From Spirochaeta sp. (GTDB lineage Bacteria; Spirochaetota; Spirochaetia; DSM-27196; Alkalispirochaetaceae): a DNA stretch of 29,076 nt. Location of the stretch: NCBI GenBank assembly GCA_007117185.1, contig SKHA01000316.1, forward strand, positions 1-29,076, read 5' to 3'. Both the position numbers and the translations under genes were made by a program. Within the stretch, counting starts at the first letter, position 1. Each line of letters begins with the position of its first letter. The notes below the pieces were generated by a model. The model was not told the DNA's origin and did not search any database. It saw only the letters and a program-made list of their open reading frames with translations. Positions 6,396-13,464 of this stretch are shown here, piece after piece.

Positions 6396-8129
6396 ATGAA
6401 GATCCTGGAACAACCTGAGTTTTTCCATCAACTCTTTCAGAGCATCCCTGATGCCGCAGTAATCCTGGACCACACCGACCGGGTGATTCAAGTCAACCAG
6501 GAGTTCGCCCGCTTCTTCGGGTACGAACAGGAAGCGGTGGTCGGTCGCGAGATCAATGGCCTGGTGGTACCTCCGCAGCTCCTGGACGAGGGCAAACGGC
6601 TGAGCCGGATCGCCCTTGAGGGAACACCGGTACAAAACGAGTCAATCCGCTGCAGCAGCGACGGCACGCCCCGACCGGTTGCGATCTCCTCCAGCCCCAT
6701 ATACCTGGGGGGGCAGCAGGTGGCGATCTTCGTAATGTACCGGGACATCGCCGACCTGAAGCAGGCGATCACCGAACGGGATATTCTGCTGGACACCATC
6801 GAGACGCACCTGTGGTACCTCACCGACCCGGGAACCTATGGGGCGGTGAACGCTGCCCACGCCGGTTACCATGGAATGACCCCGCAGCAGATGAGCAATC
6901 ACCCCGCGCAGGATTTCTTCCCGGATCTTGCCGACACAATCCGCGAATGGAACCGCCCGGTGTTTGAGACGGGCAAACCCGAGACGGTACGCCACTGGAT
7001 ACGAGGTCGCGACGGGGTGAACCGCTTCTTTCGAATCCACAAGATTCCCCGCCTGGACACACAGGGCCGGGTTGAGACGGTTGTCTGCAGCGGCGAGGAC
7101 ATCACCGAACAGTGGGAACGGGAAAATGAGTTGCGGCTCCTGTCGTACATGGTGGAGCACAGCGCCGACCCGATGCTCCGTATGGACGCTTCGTACCGCA
7201 TCGCCTACGTCAACGCCGCGTTTGAACGGCAGCTGGGGTGGTCGCAACAGGAGCTGCTGGGCAAACATCCGTCGTTCCTCAACGCTGAGGAGAACTCATC
7301 GGAAATCCAGGAGGACATTATGGCCGTCCTGAAGGACGGTTTCACCTGGTCGGGACGGGTCAGGAACCGGCGCAAGGACGGCAGTACCTTTATCGCGGCG
7401 CTGTCGATTACCCCGATAACCGGCACAGACGGGCAGGTGATCGGCTACGTCGACGTCTCCCGGGACGTCACCGCTGAGCAGGACCAGCTGGACCACCAGG
7501 AATTGCTCCTGCAGGAAATTCATCATCGCGTCAAAAACAACCTGGCCACCGTGGTGAGTCTACTGACCCTGCAGATGGCGGGTATCGAGGATCCCGTCGC
7601 TGCGGAGGTCCTGATGCAGGCTCGTGGGCGGATCGACGCGATGCTGACAGTGTATGAGTCCCTGAATGAGTCAGAAAGCTATCGGGTGATCCAGTTGCCG
7701 CGCTACCTTGAGGACTTGTGCGAGCGGCTGCAGGAGACGACCAGAGGTAGCAGGATCAGTTTTCGTTCACAGATCGAAGAGTTGGCTATTGAGAACAACG
7801 ACGCGGTAGCGCTGGGGATGATCGTCAACGAACTGGTGACCAACGCTGACAAGTACGCCTATCCGCCGGGGAGTACCGCCGGGGAGGCCGGCGTGATCCG
7901 GGTGGAGCTCTCTCAGACGGAAGAGACCAGCTACACCCTGAGCGTCGGTGACCGCGGCGTCTCGTTGCCTGAGAACATCTACGACGAAAAGACCGGCACC
8001 CTTCAGGGTACCGGTCTGGGTCTTACCGTTGTGCAAAGTCTGGTGGACAAACTGCGGGCGTCCATCACCGTGGAACGGGACGAGGGCACTTGCTTCAGAA
8101 TCGTCGTGCCGAAGAAGGATGTTTCCTAA
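6396..8129 (+). CDS. PAS-domain sensor histidine kinase, HisKA_2 type
   Basis: The open frame extends far upstream, but coding resemblance starts at the ATG at 6396 (MKILEQPEFFHQLF), preceded by GGGAG; this gives 577 residues. There is no signal peptide or membrane helix, so the protein is cytosolic. Three PAS-like modules fill residues 5-370: one with SIPDAAVILDHTDRVIQVN, a more divergent one around 130-245, and one with DASYRIAYVNAAFERQLGW. Near 370-385 comes the HisKA_2 dimerisation motif LLQEIHHRVKNN (His376/His377, one of them the phosphate acceptor). The HATPase domain follows, with N box MIVNELVTNADKYAYP and G box GTGLGLTVVQS. No receiver domain or adjacent response regulator is present, so its partner is elsewhere. 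Its stop overlaps that of kdgK by three bases, and I see no terminator between them. Confidence 0.9.
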   Translation: MKILEQPEFFHQLFQSIPDAAVILDHTDRVIQVNQEFARFFGYEQEAVVGREINGLVVPPQLLDEGKRLSRIALEGTPVQNESIRCSSDGTPRPVAISSSPIYLGGQQVAIFVMYRDIADLKQAITERDILLDTIETHLWYLTDPGTYGAVNAAHAGYHGMTPQQMSNHPAQDFFPDLADTIREWNRPVFETGKPETVRHWIRGRDGVNRFFRIHKIPRLDTQGRVETVVCSGEDITEQWERENELRLLSYMVEHSADPMLRMDASYRIAYVNAAFERQLGWSQQELLGKHPSFLNAEENSSEIQEDIMAVLKDGFTWSGRVRNRRKDGSTFIAALSITPITGTDGQVIGYVDVSRDVTAEQDQLDHQELLLQEIHHRVKNNLATVVSLLTLQMAGIEDPVAAEVLMQARGRIDAMLTVYESLNESESYRVIQLPRYLEDLCERLQETTRGSRISFRSQIEELAIENNDAVALGMIVNELVTNADKYAYPPGSTAGEAGVIRVELSQTEETSYTLSVGDRGVSLPENIYDEKTGTLQGTGLGLTVVQSLVDKLRASITVERDEGTCFRIVVPKKDVS

Positions 8130-9217
8130 CGGTCCACTCGAGCACTTCCGCCGTGAATCAGCTTTTCCACCTCCCCCACATCCACCATTGAGGTGTCTCC
8201 CGGGGTTGTCATCGCCAGCGCCCCGTGGGCGGCTCCGTATTCCACCGCCAGAGCGGGCCCCTTCCCGGTCAGAAAGCCGTAGATCAGACCCGAGGCAAAA
8301 CTGTCCCCGCCGCCCACACGATCCAGGATTTCCAGAGCTGGACGGTGGGTTGCTCGATGAAAGGCTCCGTCGGCGTAGAGAATCGCCCCCCAGTCGTTCA
8401 CCGTAGCGCTGTGGACGTCCCGCAACGTGGTGGCAACGGCCTGGAAGTTGGGAAACTCCTGCACCACCGTGCGGATCATCTTCTCGAAGTTTGAGACGTC
8501 CAGGTTGGTCACCGTCTCGTCCACCCCTTCAACGTCAAAACCGAGGGCTGCGGTAAAGTCTTCCTCGTTTCCAATCATGACGTCGACATATCGGGCGATC
8601 TCCCGGTTGACCTCACGGGCACGATCCTGCCCGCCTATCGCTTTCCAGAGGGACGGTCGATAGTTCAGGTCGTAGCTGATGATCGTCCCGTTGGCCCGGG
8701 CGGCGGTCATCGCCTCGATGATAACCTCCGGGGTGGTCCCGGACAGAGCAGCGTAGATCCCGCCGGTGTGAAACCAGCGAACACCCTCTTCGGCGAAGAT
8801 CCGCTGCCAGTCGATGTCGCCCGCCTTCAGGGCTGCAGCAGCGGAACGGGCCCGGTCGGAGACGCCGCGGGCGCCGCGCACCCCGAATCCCCGTTCGGTG
8901 AAGTTGAGGCCCAACCGAACATCCCGTCCAATCCCGTCGTAGCTGAACCATTTGCTGTGAGAGAGGTCTACCCCACCCTGGAGAATCAGGTCTTCCAGGA
9001 GGTGTCCCAGGTCGTTCTCCACCAGACCGGTGACCACTGCAGTTCGCTGGTTGAAGCAGCGACGCAACCCACGGGTCACGTTGTATTCGCCGCCTCCCTC
9101 CCAGGCCTGGAAGGTGCGAGCGGTCCGGATGCGGCCCTCGCCGGGGTCAAGGCGGATCATCACTTCACCCAGGGACACTGCGTCCCACCGGCAGGAATCT
9201 CTGTCTCGAATCGTCAT
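8126..9217 (-). CDS. kdgK: PfkB-family sugar kinase, probably 2-keto-3-deoxygluconate kinase
   Basis: The 363-residue protein has both ribokinase-family signatures: EGGGEYNVTRGLRR near 40-53 and DRVGGGDSFASGL at 299-311, with catalytic Asp305. The overall pattern, including SLGEVMIRLDPGEGRI at the start and DLNYRPSLW at 183-191, is that of 2-keto-3-deoxygluconate (KDG) kinases, which make KDPG from ATP and KDG in hexuronate breakdown. The ATG lies inside the stop region of gntR (ATGA, 4-base overlap) and has AAGGAG upstream, so the two are co-translated. No KDPG aldolase or uronate isomerase is nearby, and the neighbouring hydrolases act on neutral or amino sugars, so the physiological substrate could be another keto- or aldo-sugar. 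The family assignment is firm; the exact substrate is less so. Confidence 0.8.
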   Translation of the reverse strand: MTIRDRDSCRWDAVSLGEVMIRLDPGEGRIRTARTFQAWEGGGEYNVTRGLRRCFNQRTAVVTGLVENDLGHLLEDLILQGGVDLSHSKWFSYDGIGRDVRLGLNFTERGFGVRGARGVSDRARSAAAALKAGDIDWQRIFAEEGVRWFHTGGIYAALSGTTPEVIIEAMTAARANGTIISYDLNYRPSLWKAIGGQDRAREVNREIARYVDVMIGNEEDFTAALGFDVEGVDETVTNLDVSNFEKMIRTVVQEFPNFQAVATTLRDVHSATVNDWGAILYADGAFHRATHRPALEILDRVGGGDSFASGLIYGFLTGKGPALAVEYGAAHGALAMTTPGDTSMVDVGEVEKLIHGGSARVDR

Positions 9218-9927
9218 GGTTCTTTGTTCTCCTTGCCGAGATACTCGTGGATCGTTCGAAAATGGCTGCGCATCGCTTTGCGAGCAGCTTTGGGGTTGCC
9301 CTCGTCTACAGCGTCGACAATATGCAGATGAGTCATCTGAACCCTGGGCAACTCGGTTACTGCCAGCGCTCCGCGTACCTCGGTAAGTACCCGGGCGAGG
9401 CTGTGGCGAGCGGACTCGATCAGGTACCGCAGATAGGTGTTTTCCGATGCTGCCGCCAGGGCGAGGTGGAAGGTGATGTCCAGACTGGTGTACGCCGCCG
9501 GGTCCTCAATCTGCTCCTGCATCATTGCACAGATGTGACGCAACTGCTGCACGTCTTCGGGAGTGCGGCGAAGTGCCGCCGTCTCGGCGCTGAGTGTCTC
9601 CAGGGATTCCCGGACATCCATAAGCTGGCGCCAGCTTTCCAGATCACGACCGAGGACGCGATCGAAGAAGCTGTTCAGGGTACCCACCCCGGGGGGAAGA
9701 ACCCGGGCGCGCCGGCCCTTGCTGATCAGGATGTAGCCCTGCCCGGCAAGGGTCTGGTAGGCTTCACGCACAACCGGTCGACTCACGTGGAACAGGGATA
9801 CCGCCTCTTGTTCAGCGATGAAGTCGTCCCCAGGGGTGTAGGCGCCGCTCTCCAGAAGTTCCGTAAGGCGGGCAACGATCTGCTGCGAGAGCGAGGTGCG
9901 TTGCAGGTCGTCCTGGAGATCACTCAT
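9214..9927 (-). CDS. GntR-family (FadR/FCD) transcriptional regulator
   Basis: The protein has 237 residues from the ATG at 9925-9927; an ATG ten codons upstream is possible but lacks family similarity. Residues 10-75 form the winged helix of GntR proteins, with SLSQQIVARLTELLESGAY, the recognition helix SRPVVREAYQTLAGQGY and the wing SKGRRARVLPPG. The C-terminal FCD domain keeps the usual metal ligands in SLDITFHLALA, THLHIVDAV and RSHFRTIHEYL. It presumably binds a sugar acid and controls kdgK, with which it overlaps by 4 bases. There is no Shine-Dalgarno sequence, but TTGACA and CACGAT are placed so that transcription starts at the ATG. A 31-bp palindrome (9962-9992) touches the -35 and is the best candidate operator. 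Confidence 0.88.
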   Translation of the reverse strand: MSDLQDDLQRTSLSQQIVARLTELLESGAYTPGDDFIAEQEAVSLFHVSRPVVREAYQTLAGQGYILISKGRRARVLPPGVGTLNSFFDRVLGRDLESWRQLMDVRESLETLSAETAALRRTPEDVQQLRHICAMMQEQIEDPAAYTSLDITFHLALAAASENTYLRYLIESARHSLARVLTEVRGALAVTELPRVQMTHLHIVDAVDEGNPKAARKAMRSHFRTIHEYLGKENKEP

Positions 9928-9933
9928 GGGAAA

Positions 9934-9962
9934 ATCGTGGCATGGGATTGTCGGCATGTCAA
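9934..9962 (-). promoter_or_regulatory. Promoter of gntR-kdgK, predicted leaderless
   Basis: Leftward TTGACA (9962-9957, perfect -35), a 17-base spacer and CACGAT (9939-9934). The -10 ends six bases before the ATG at 9927, so transcription should start at the start codon. Confidence 0.5.
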
Positions 9963-9992
9963 GATAGCAACGTATATGACACGCTGCTATCT
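9962..9992. promoter_or_regulatory. 31-bp palindrome, probable operator of the FadR-type regulator
   Basis: AGATAGCA (9962-9969) and TGCTATCT (9985-9992) are perfect inverted arms. The core also has symmetric CGT (9971-9973) and ACG (9981-9983); 12 of 15 base pairs match around the centre at 9977. It overlaps the first base of the -35 of gntR-kdgK and the last codon and stop of the acetyltransferase gene. No T-run follows it on either strand, which argues for a protein-binding site over a terminator. Confidence 0.6.
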
Positions 9993-10556
9993 ATCGACGA
10001 AAAGTCTCTTGCCCATGAAGAGCGCCTGTACCGGCCCCTCCCCACGAGCAACAGTCTTTTCAAAACCATTCCGCAGGTAGAAGCTCCGATTTCGTGCAGT
10101 AGAACTGGTCACCAGATGGAGCCCCGGCACTCCCTCACGAACCAGGCGATTCTCCAACTCCGCAATCAGCGCCGAACCCACCCCACGCCCTCGCGCGGAC
10201 GCAGTCAGGTTGATGTGCAGATGCGCCGGGTACTGGCCGTACAGGTCTCGAAACAGAGGGATATGTTCAGCGATGGCGTACAGTTCCTGGTGGCTGCGGG
10301 TATCAGGCACAGCGCAGAGGTACCCTGATACTGCCGGAAGCGACCCGTCATGCGGTGCGCTTCCCCTGTCCAGCGCCAGGAGAAACCATCGCGGCTCCGT
10401 TTCCCGGTAGTACTGGAAATACTTGTGCAGGTACAACGCCCTGGCGGTGGCATCGGGAAAGGCGGTCTGGTTTGCCGTCTCCCAGAAAATTTCCTCTGCG
10501 GCGGCGTAAAGGGGCTCCCGGGCACCGGCGATCTCTTCCAGGGACGCGATCCACAT
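9987..10556 (-). CDS. GNAT-family N-acetyltransferase
   Basis: The protein has 189 residues from the ATG at 10554-10556 (MWIASLEEIAGAREPLY), which has GGAGG upstream. Longer in-frame readings run into the hexosaminidase gene and are rejected. The acetyl-CoA-binding motif ARGRGVGSALIAELENRL lies in the C-terminal half, preceded by the strand HLHINLTAS and followed by VTSSTARNRSFYLRNGFEK, the classic GNAT end. The N-terminal half, with FWETANQTAFPDATARALYL and YYRETEPRWFLLAL, is unlike common protein acetyltransferases. The gene starts two bases after the hexosaminidase stop, so it is tightly coupled to it. That suggests it acetylates an amino sugar or a product of that enzyme, but the substrate is not evident. 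Fold assignment is firm; role is inferred. Confidence 0.8.
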   Translation of the reverse strand: MWIASLEEIAGAREPLYAAAEEIFWETANQTAFPDATARALYLHKYFQYYRETEPRWFLLALDRGSAPHDGSLPAVSGYLCAVPDTRSHQELYAIAEHIPLFRDLYGQYPAHLHINLTASARGRGVGSALIAELENRLVREGVPGLHLVTSSTARNRSFYLRNGFEKTVARGEGPVQALFMGKRLFVDR

Positions 10557-10558
10557 CG

Positions 10559-12085
10559 TTATGCCTCCATCGCTCCCGGGTAGACGTTGACCCCCGATGC
10601 AATCATGCGTCCCCGCCACCATTCCAGCCGCTCCCGGAATCCTTCGCTCCATGCTGCCGCACCCGGGGTGCCCGTCCACAGCCCTTCGCTGATCGCGGCG
10701 AGGCGCAGATACCCCATGTACTCTACCTCGGAATGAAACCGAACGCCCTCCGTCCAGAGATTACCCTGACCCCCGAGCACACGGTCCGCCCCCGGAAGAT
10801 CCGGTCCCAGCGCCTCCCGAACGTAGAGCAGCGGTTCGTAGCGACTGCTGTCGTGGACGGTGCAGACACTCAACCGTCCCGCCTCAAGGGGGGTGTCACG
10901 GTGTTTGTGGTCCAGATACGTCCGGCGGGCCTGCGGACAGAGGACGATCCGGTATCCCCGCTCCAGCGCTGCCCCGGCAAACTCCGGCTCGCGCCAGTTC
11001 AGGATGATCGTATCCCGGGGCAGATCCAGCCGGGACGCTTCATCCCAGACCAGAGGGACCCTGCCCAGCTCCAGAACGGTCTCTGTCATGAAACGAACGA
11101 TCTGTTGATAAAGCTGGTCCTCCTGTCCTGCCTCACTGGTCAAAGAGGCCCAGGACTCGGTCATGACCTCATCGCCGCCAACGTGTATGTAGGGGCCTTG
11201 AAAGACCTCCGTTGCCGCAGCAAAAACCGTGCGGATGAAATCACGAGCCGCCTGGGAGACAGGCGAGATCACCGCCGGAAAGATTCCCCAACGCGTCTCC
11301 ACCCCCGGAACCTCCCGGGAGCAGCCGATTTGCGGGTACGCGGTGATCGCTGCGCTGGCGTGACCCGGTAGGTCAATCTCAGGAACAACGGTTATCCCCA
11401 GGGCTGCGGCGTCGCTGTCCAGTTCCCTGAGCTCCCCGGCGGAATAGAACCCGCCGTAACGGCCCCCCTCGGAGGTACAGTCACTCCGCCACCCCCCGAC
11501 GTCCGTCAACAAAGGGTACGCCGAGACGGGCAAACGCCACCCCTGGTCGTCGGTGAGATGCAGGTGAAAGCGGTTCAACCGCAGGAGCCAGACAACATCC
11601 AGGACCCGGTGCAGCGACTCCATCGGAAGAAAGTGCCGGGCAACATCAACCATGAAACCCCGCCAGGGATACGCCGGATGGTCGAGAATGGTCACCGCAG
11701 GAAGAACCGTCTGCCCGTGGTCCAGCAGCAGGACCGCCTGCACCACCGTGGCCAGACCGGCGGAAAACCCCGCCGTCCCACCGGCGCGTACCGTAACCCC
11801 GGCGGAGGTGACCGCAAGTTCGTAGTGTCCTTCCTCCACATCTCCCGGGGTGAGCCGAACCGCCGCCGGGGCTGCATCGGCTGCTCGTTTCCACCGGTAC
11901 ACCGTCCCCTGACAGATGCGATCGATCCGCGGCAGCGCCGCCTGGATCACTTCGGATCCTCCCTCGGCATCGCTGAACAACGTGACAACCTCCGGAAGGG
12001 AAAAACCCTCCGCTTCGAGATCGACGGTGCACCTTCGCGGTGCGGGGATCACCAGCTTCCACGGGTCAGAGTGTTTCGGCGCCAC
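10559..12085 (-). CDS. GH20 beta-N-acetylhexosaminidase (cytoplasmic)
   Basis: The 508-residue protein has a GH20b domain (about 1-125) and a GH20 TIM barrel (about 135-470). The barrel carries RGFMVDVARHF at 142-152, FHLHLTDDQGWRLP at 173-186, VVPEIDLPGHASA at 233-245 and the catalytic pair Asp305-Glu306 in HVGGDEVMTESW. Later GGQGNLWTEGV and similar aromatic loops shape the sugar pocket. These enzymes remove terminal beta-linked GlcNAc or GalNAc through an oxazoline intermediate, with Asp305 positioning the acetamido group and Glu306 as acid/base. The start is GTG at 12083-12085, preceded by GGGAGG, and it overlaps the GH1 gene by 20 bases. No signal peptide is seen, so its substrates must be imported chito- or glycan-oligosaccharides. 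Confidence 0.92.
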   Translation of the reverse strand: MAPKHSDPWKLVIPAPRRCTVDLEAEGFSLPEVVTLFSDAEGGSEVIQAALPRIDRICQGTVYRWKRAADAAPAAVRLTPGDVEEGHYELAVTSAGVTVRAGGTAGFSAGLATVVQAVLLLDHGQTVLPAVTILDHPAYPWRGFMVDVARHFLPMESLHRVLDVVWLLRLNRFHLHLTDDQGWRLPVSAYPLLTDVGGWRSDCTSEGGRYGGFYSAGELRELDSDAAALGITVVPEIDLPGHASAAITAYPQIGCSREVPGVETRWGIFPAVISPVSQAARDFIRTVFAAATEVFQGPYIHVGGDEVMTESWASLTSEAGQEDQLYQQIVRFMTETVLELGRVPLVWDEASRLDLPRDTIILNWREPEFAGAALERGYRIVLCPQARRTYLDHKHRDTPLEAGRLSVCTVHDSSRYEPLLYVREALGPDLPGADRVLGGQGNLWTEGVRFHSEVEYMGYLRLAAISEGLWTGTPGAAAWSEGFRERLEWWRGRMIASGVNVYPGAMEA

Positions 12086-13451
12086 TGATTACCTCCCGCA
12101 AATAGTAGAAGCTATCCTTCCTCACCCGACGCCCGTTCACGTAATCGGCATAGACGATGCCGAAGCGCTTCTCGTAGCCGTAGGCCCATTCAAAATTATC
12201 AATCAGGCTCCAGACGAAGTACCCCCGCAGATCCACCCCGTCCTCCACTGCGTCCAGGGCGGCAGAAAAGTGCTCCCGCAGGTACGCCACGCGGCGTGGG
12301 TCGTGACACCGCTCACCGTCCGGGGTGAGGGTGTCCGGCATGGCACACCCATTCTCGGTGATGAACAGCGGGTACCGGCCCTCCGTTGTCTGCCACACCC
12401 ACTTCAGGTGGCGGTACAGTCCCCGCGGGGTAATGGGCCAACCCATATCGGTCGTCTCGTGGTGGCTCTCAGCGCACCGAAACCCCTCGGGATGCGACGG
12501 GTCAGCCGCCACAACCGGTTCATGGTAGAAATTCACCCCGAGAAAGTCGATAGGGACGGCGATGGTCGCCATATCCCCTGTCTGAACCGGCGGCGGGGTG
12601 TGGTCGGGGTATGACGCGAAATGCCGCTCCGGGTAGGGCCTGCCCAACAGGGGGTCCAGAAAAAAACGGCTGCGCAGGTCAATCCACCGGTCCGCTGCTT
12701 CCAAATCCTCGGGGCGCCTGGTTGCCGGTCGGGGCGATTCCAGGTTCAGGGTGATCCCGATTGGCGCCGCATCCGGCTGTGCCCCGGGGCCGCTTCGGTA
12801 CGCCTGTACCGCCAGACCATGCCCCAGCATCAGGTGATGCGCCGCCGCCCAGGCGGCGCTGCGGTCAGTACACCCCGGCGCGTGAACCCCCTCCAGATAC
12901 CCCAGGACGGAACTGCACCAGGGCTCGTTCAGGGTGATCCACCGGTCCACATGATCGCCCAACGCTTCGAAGCAGACCCGACTGTACTCGGCAAAACGAT
13001 ACGCCGTGTCCCGGACGGGCCACCCTCCGGCGTCCTCCAGGGGCTGGGGCAGGTCCCAGTGGTACAGCGTCGCCGTCGTCTGTATTCCCCGGGCGTGCAG
13101 CGCGTCAGACAGGCGCCGGTAGTAATCCAGCCCGGCGGGGTTGATCGCCCCGGAACCGGCGGGCTGCACCCGCGGCCAGGCGATAGAAAAACGATATGAG
13201 GCAACACCCAGCTCATGCATCAGCTGAACGTCTTCCTCGTAGCGATGGTACTGATCCACCGAGACGTCTCCGGTGTGGCCGTGCAGAACCTTTCCGGGTT
13301 TCCGGGAAAAGGTGTCCCAGATACTCGGACCTCGTCCGTCCTCCCTGGCCGCACCCTCCACCTGATAGCTGGCGGCGGCGACACCCCAGACGAATCCCTG
13401 CGGGAAGTCGGTGCTGCTGCGTTTCCGGTTGCTTTGTTTCATGGTGCTCAT
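12066..13451 (-). CDS. GH1 beta-glucosidase (or beta-mannosidase/galactosidase)
   Basis: The 461-residue protein has the full GH1 pattern: FPQGFVWGVAAASYQVEGA at 16-34, YRFSIAWPRVQP at 86-97, the acid/base Glu176 in TLNEPW, and the nucleophile Glu366 in FITENGCA. The C-terminal WSLIDNFEWAYGYEKRFGI is typical of the glycone-binding loop. It splits terminal beta-linked glucose, or related sugars, from oligosaccharides. The start ATG has GGAGGA upstream and lies 13 bases after the GH2 stop. A second ATG three codons on is possible. No signal peptide, so it is cytosolic. Sequence alone does not settle beta-glucosidase against 6-phospho-beta-glucosidase. An ABC importer next door, and not a PTS, favours the non-phosphorylated substrate. 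Confidence 0.92.
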   Translation of the reverse strand: MSTMKQSNRKRSSTDFPQGFVWGVAAASYQVEGAAREDGRGPSIWDTFSRKPGKVLHGHTGDVSVDQYHRYEEDVQLMHELGVASYRFSIAWPRVQPAGSGAINPAGLDYYRRLSDALHARGIQTTATLYHWDLPQPLEDAGGWPVRDTAYRFAEYSRVCFEALGDHVDRWITLNEPWCSSVLGYLEGVHAPGCTDRSAAWAAAHHLMLGHGLAVQAYRSGPGAQPDAAPIGITLNLESPRPATRRPEDLEAADRWIDLRSRFFLDPLLGRPYPERHFASYPDHTPPPVQTGDMATIAVPIDFLGVNFYHEPVVAADPSHPEGFRCAESHHETTDMGWPITPRGLYRHLKWVWQTTEGRYPLFITENGCAMPDTLTPDGERCHDPRRVAYLREHFSAALDAVEDGVDLRGYFVWSLIDNFEWAYGYEKRFGIVYADYVNGRRVRKDSFYYLREVISGAETL

Positions 13452-13464
13452 CGATTCCTCCGTC

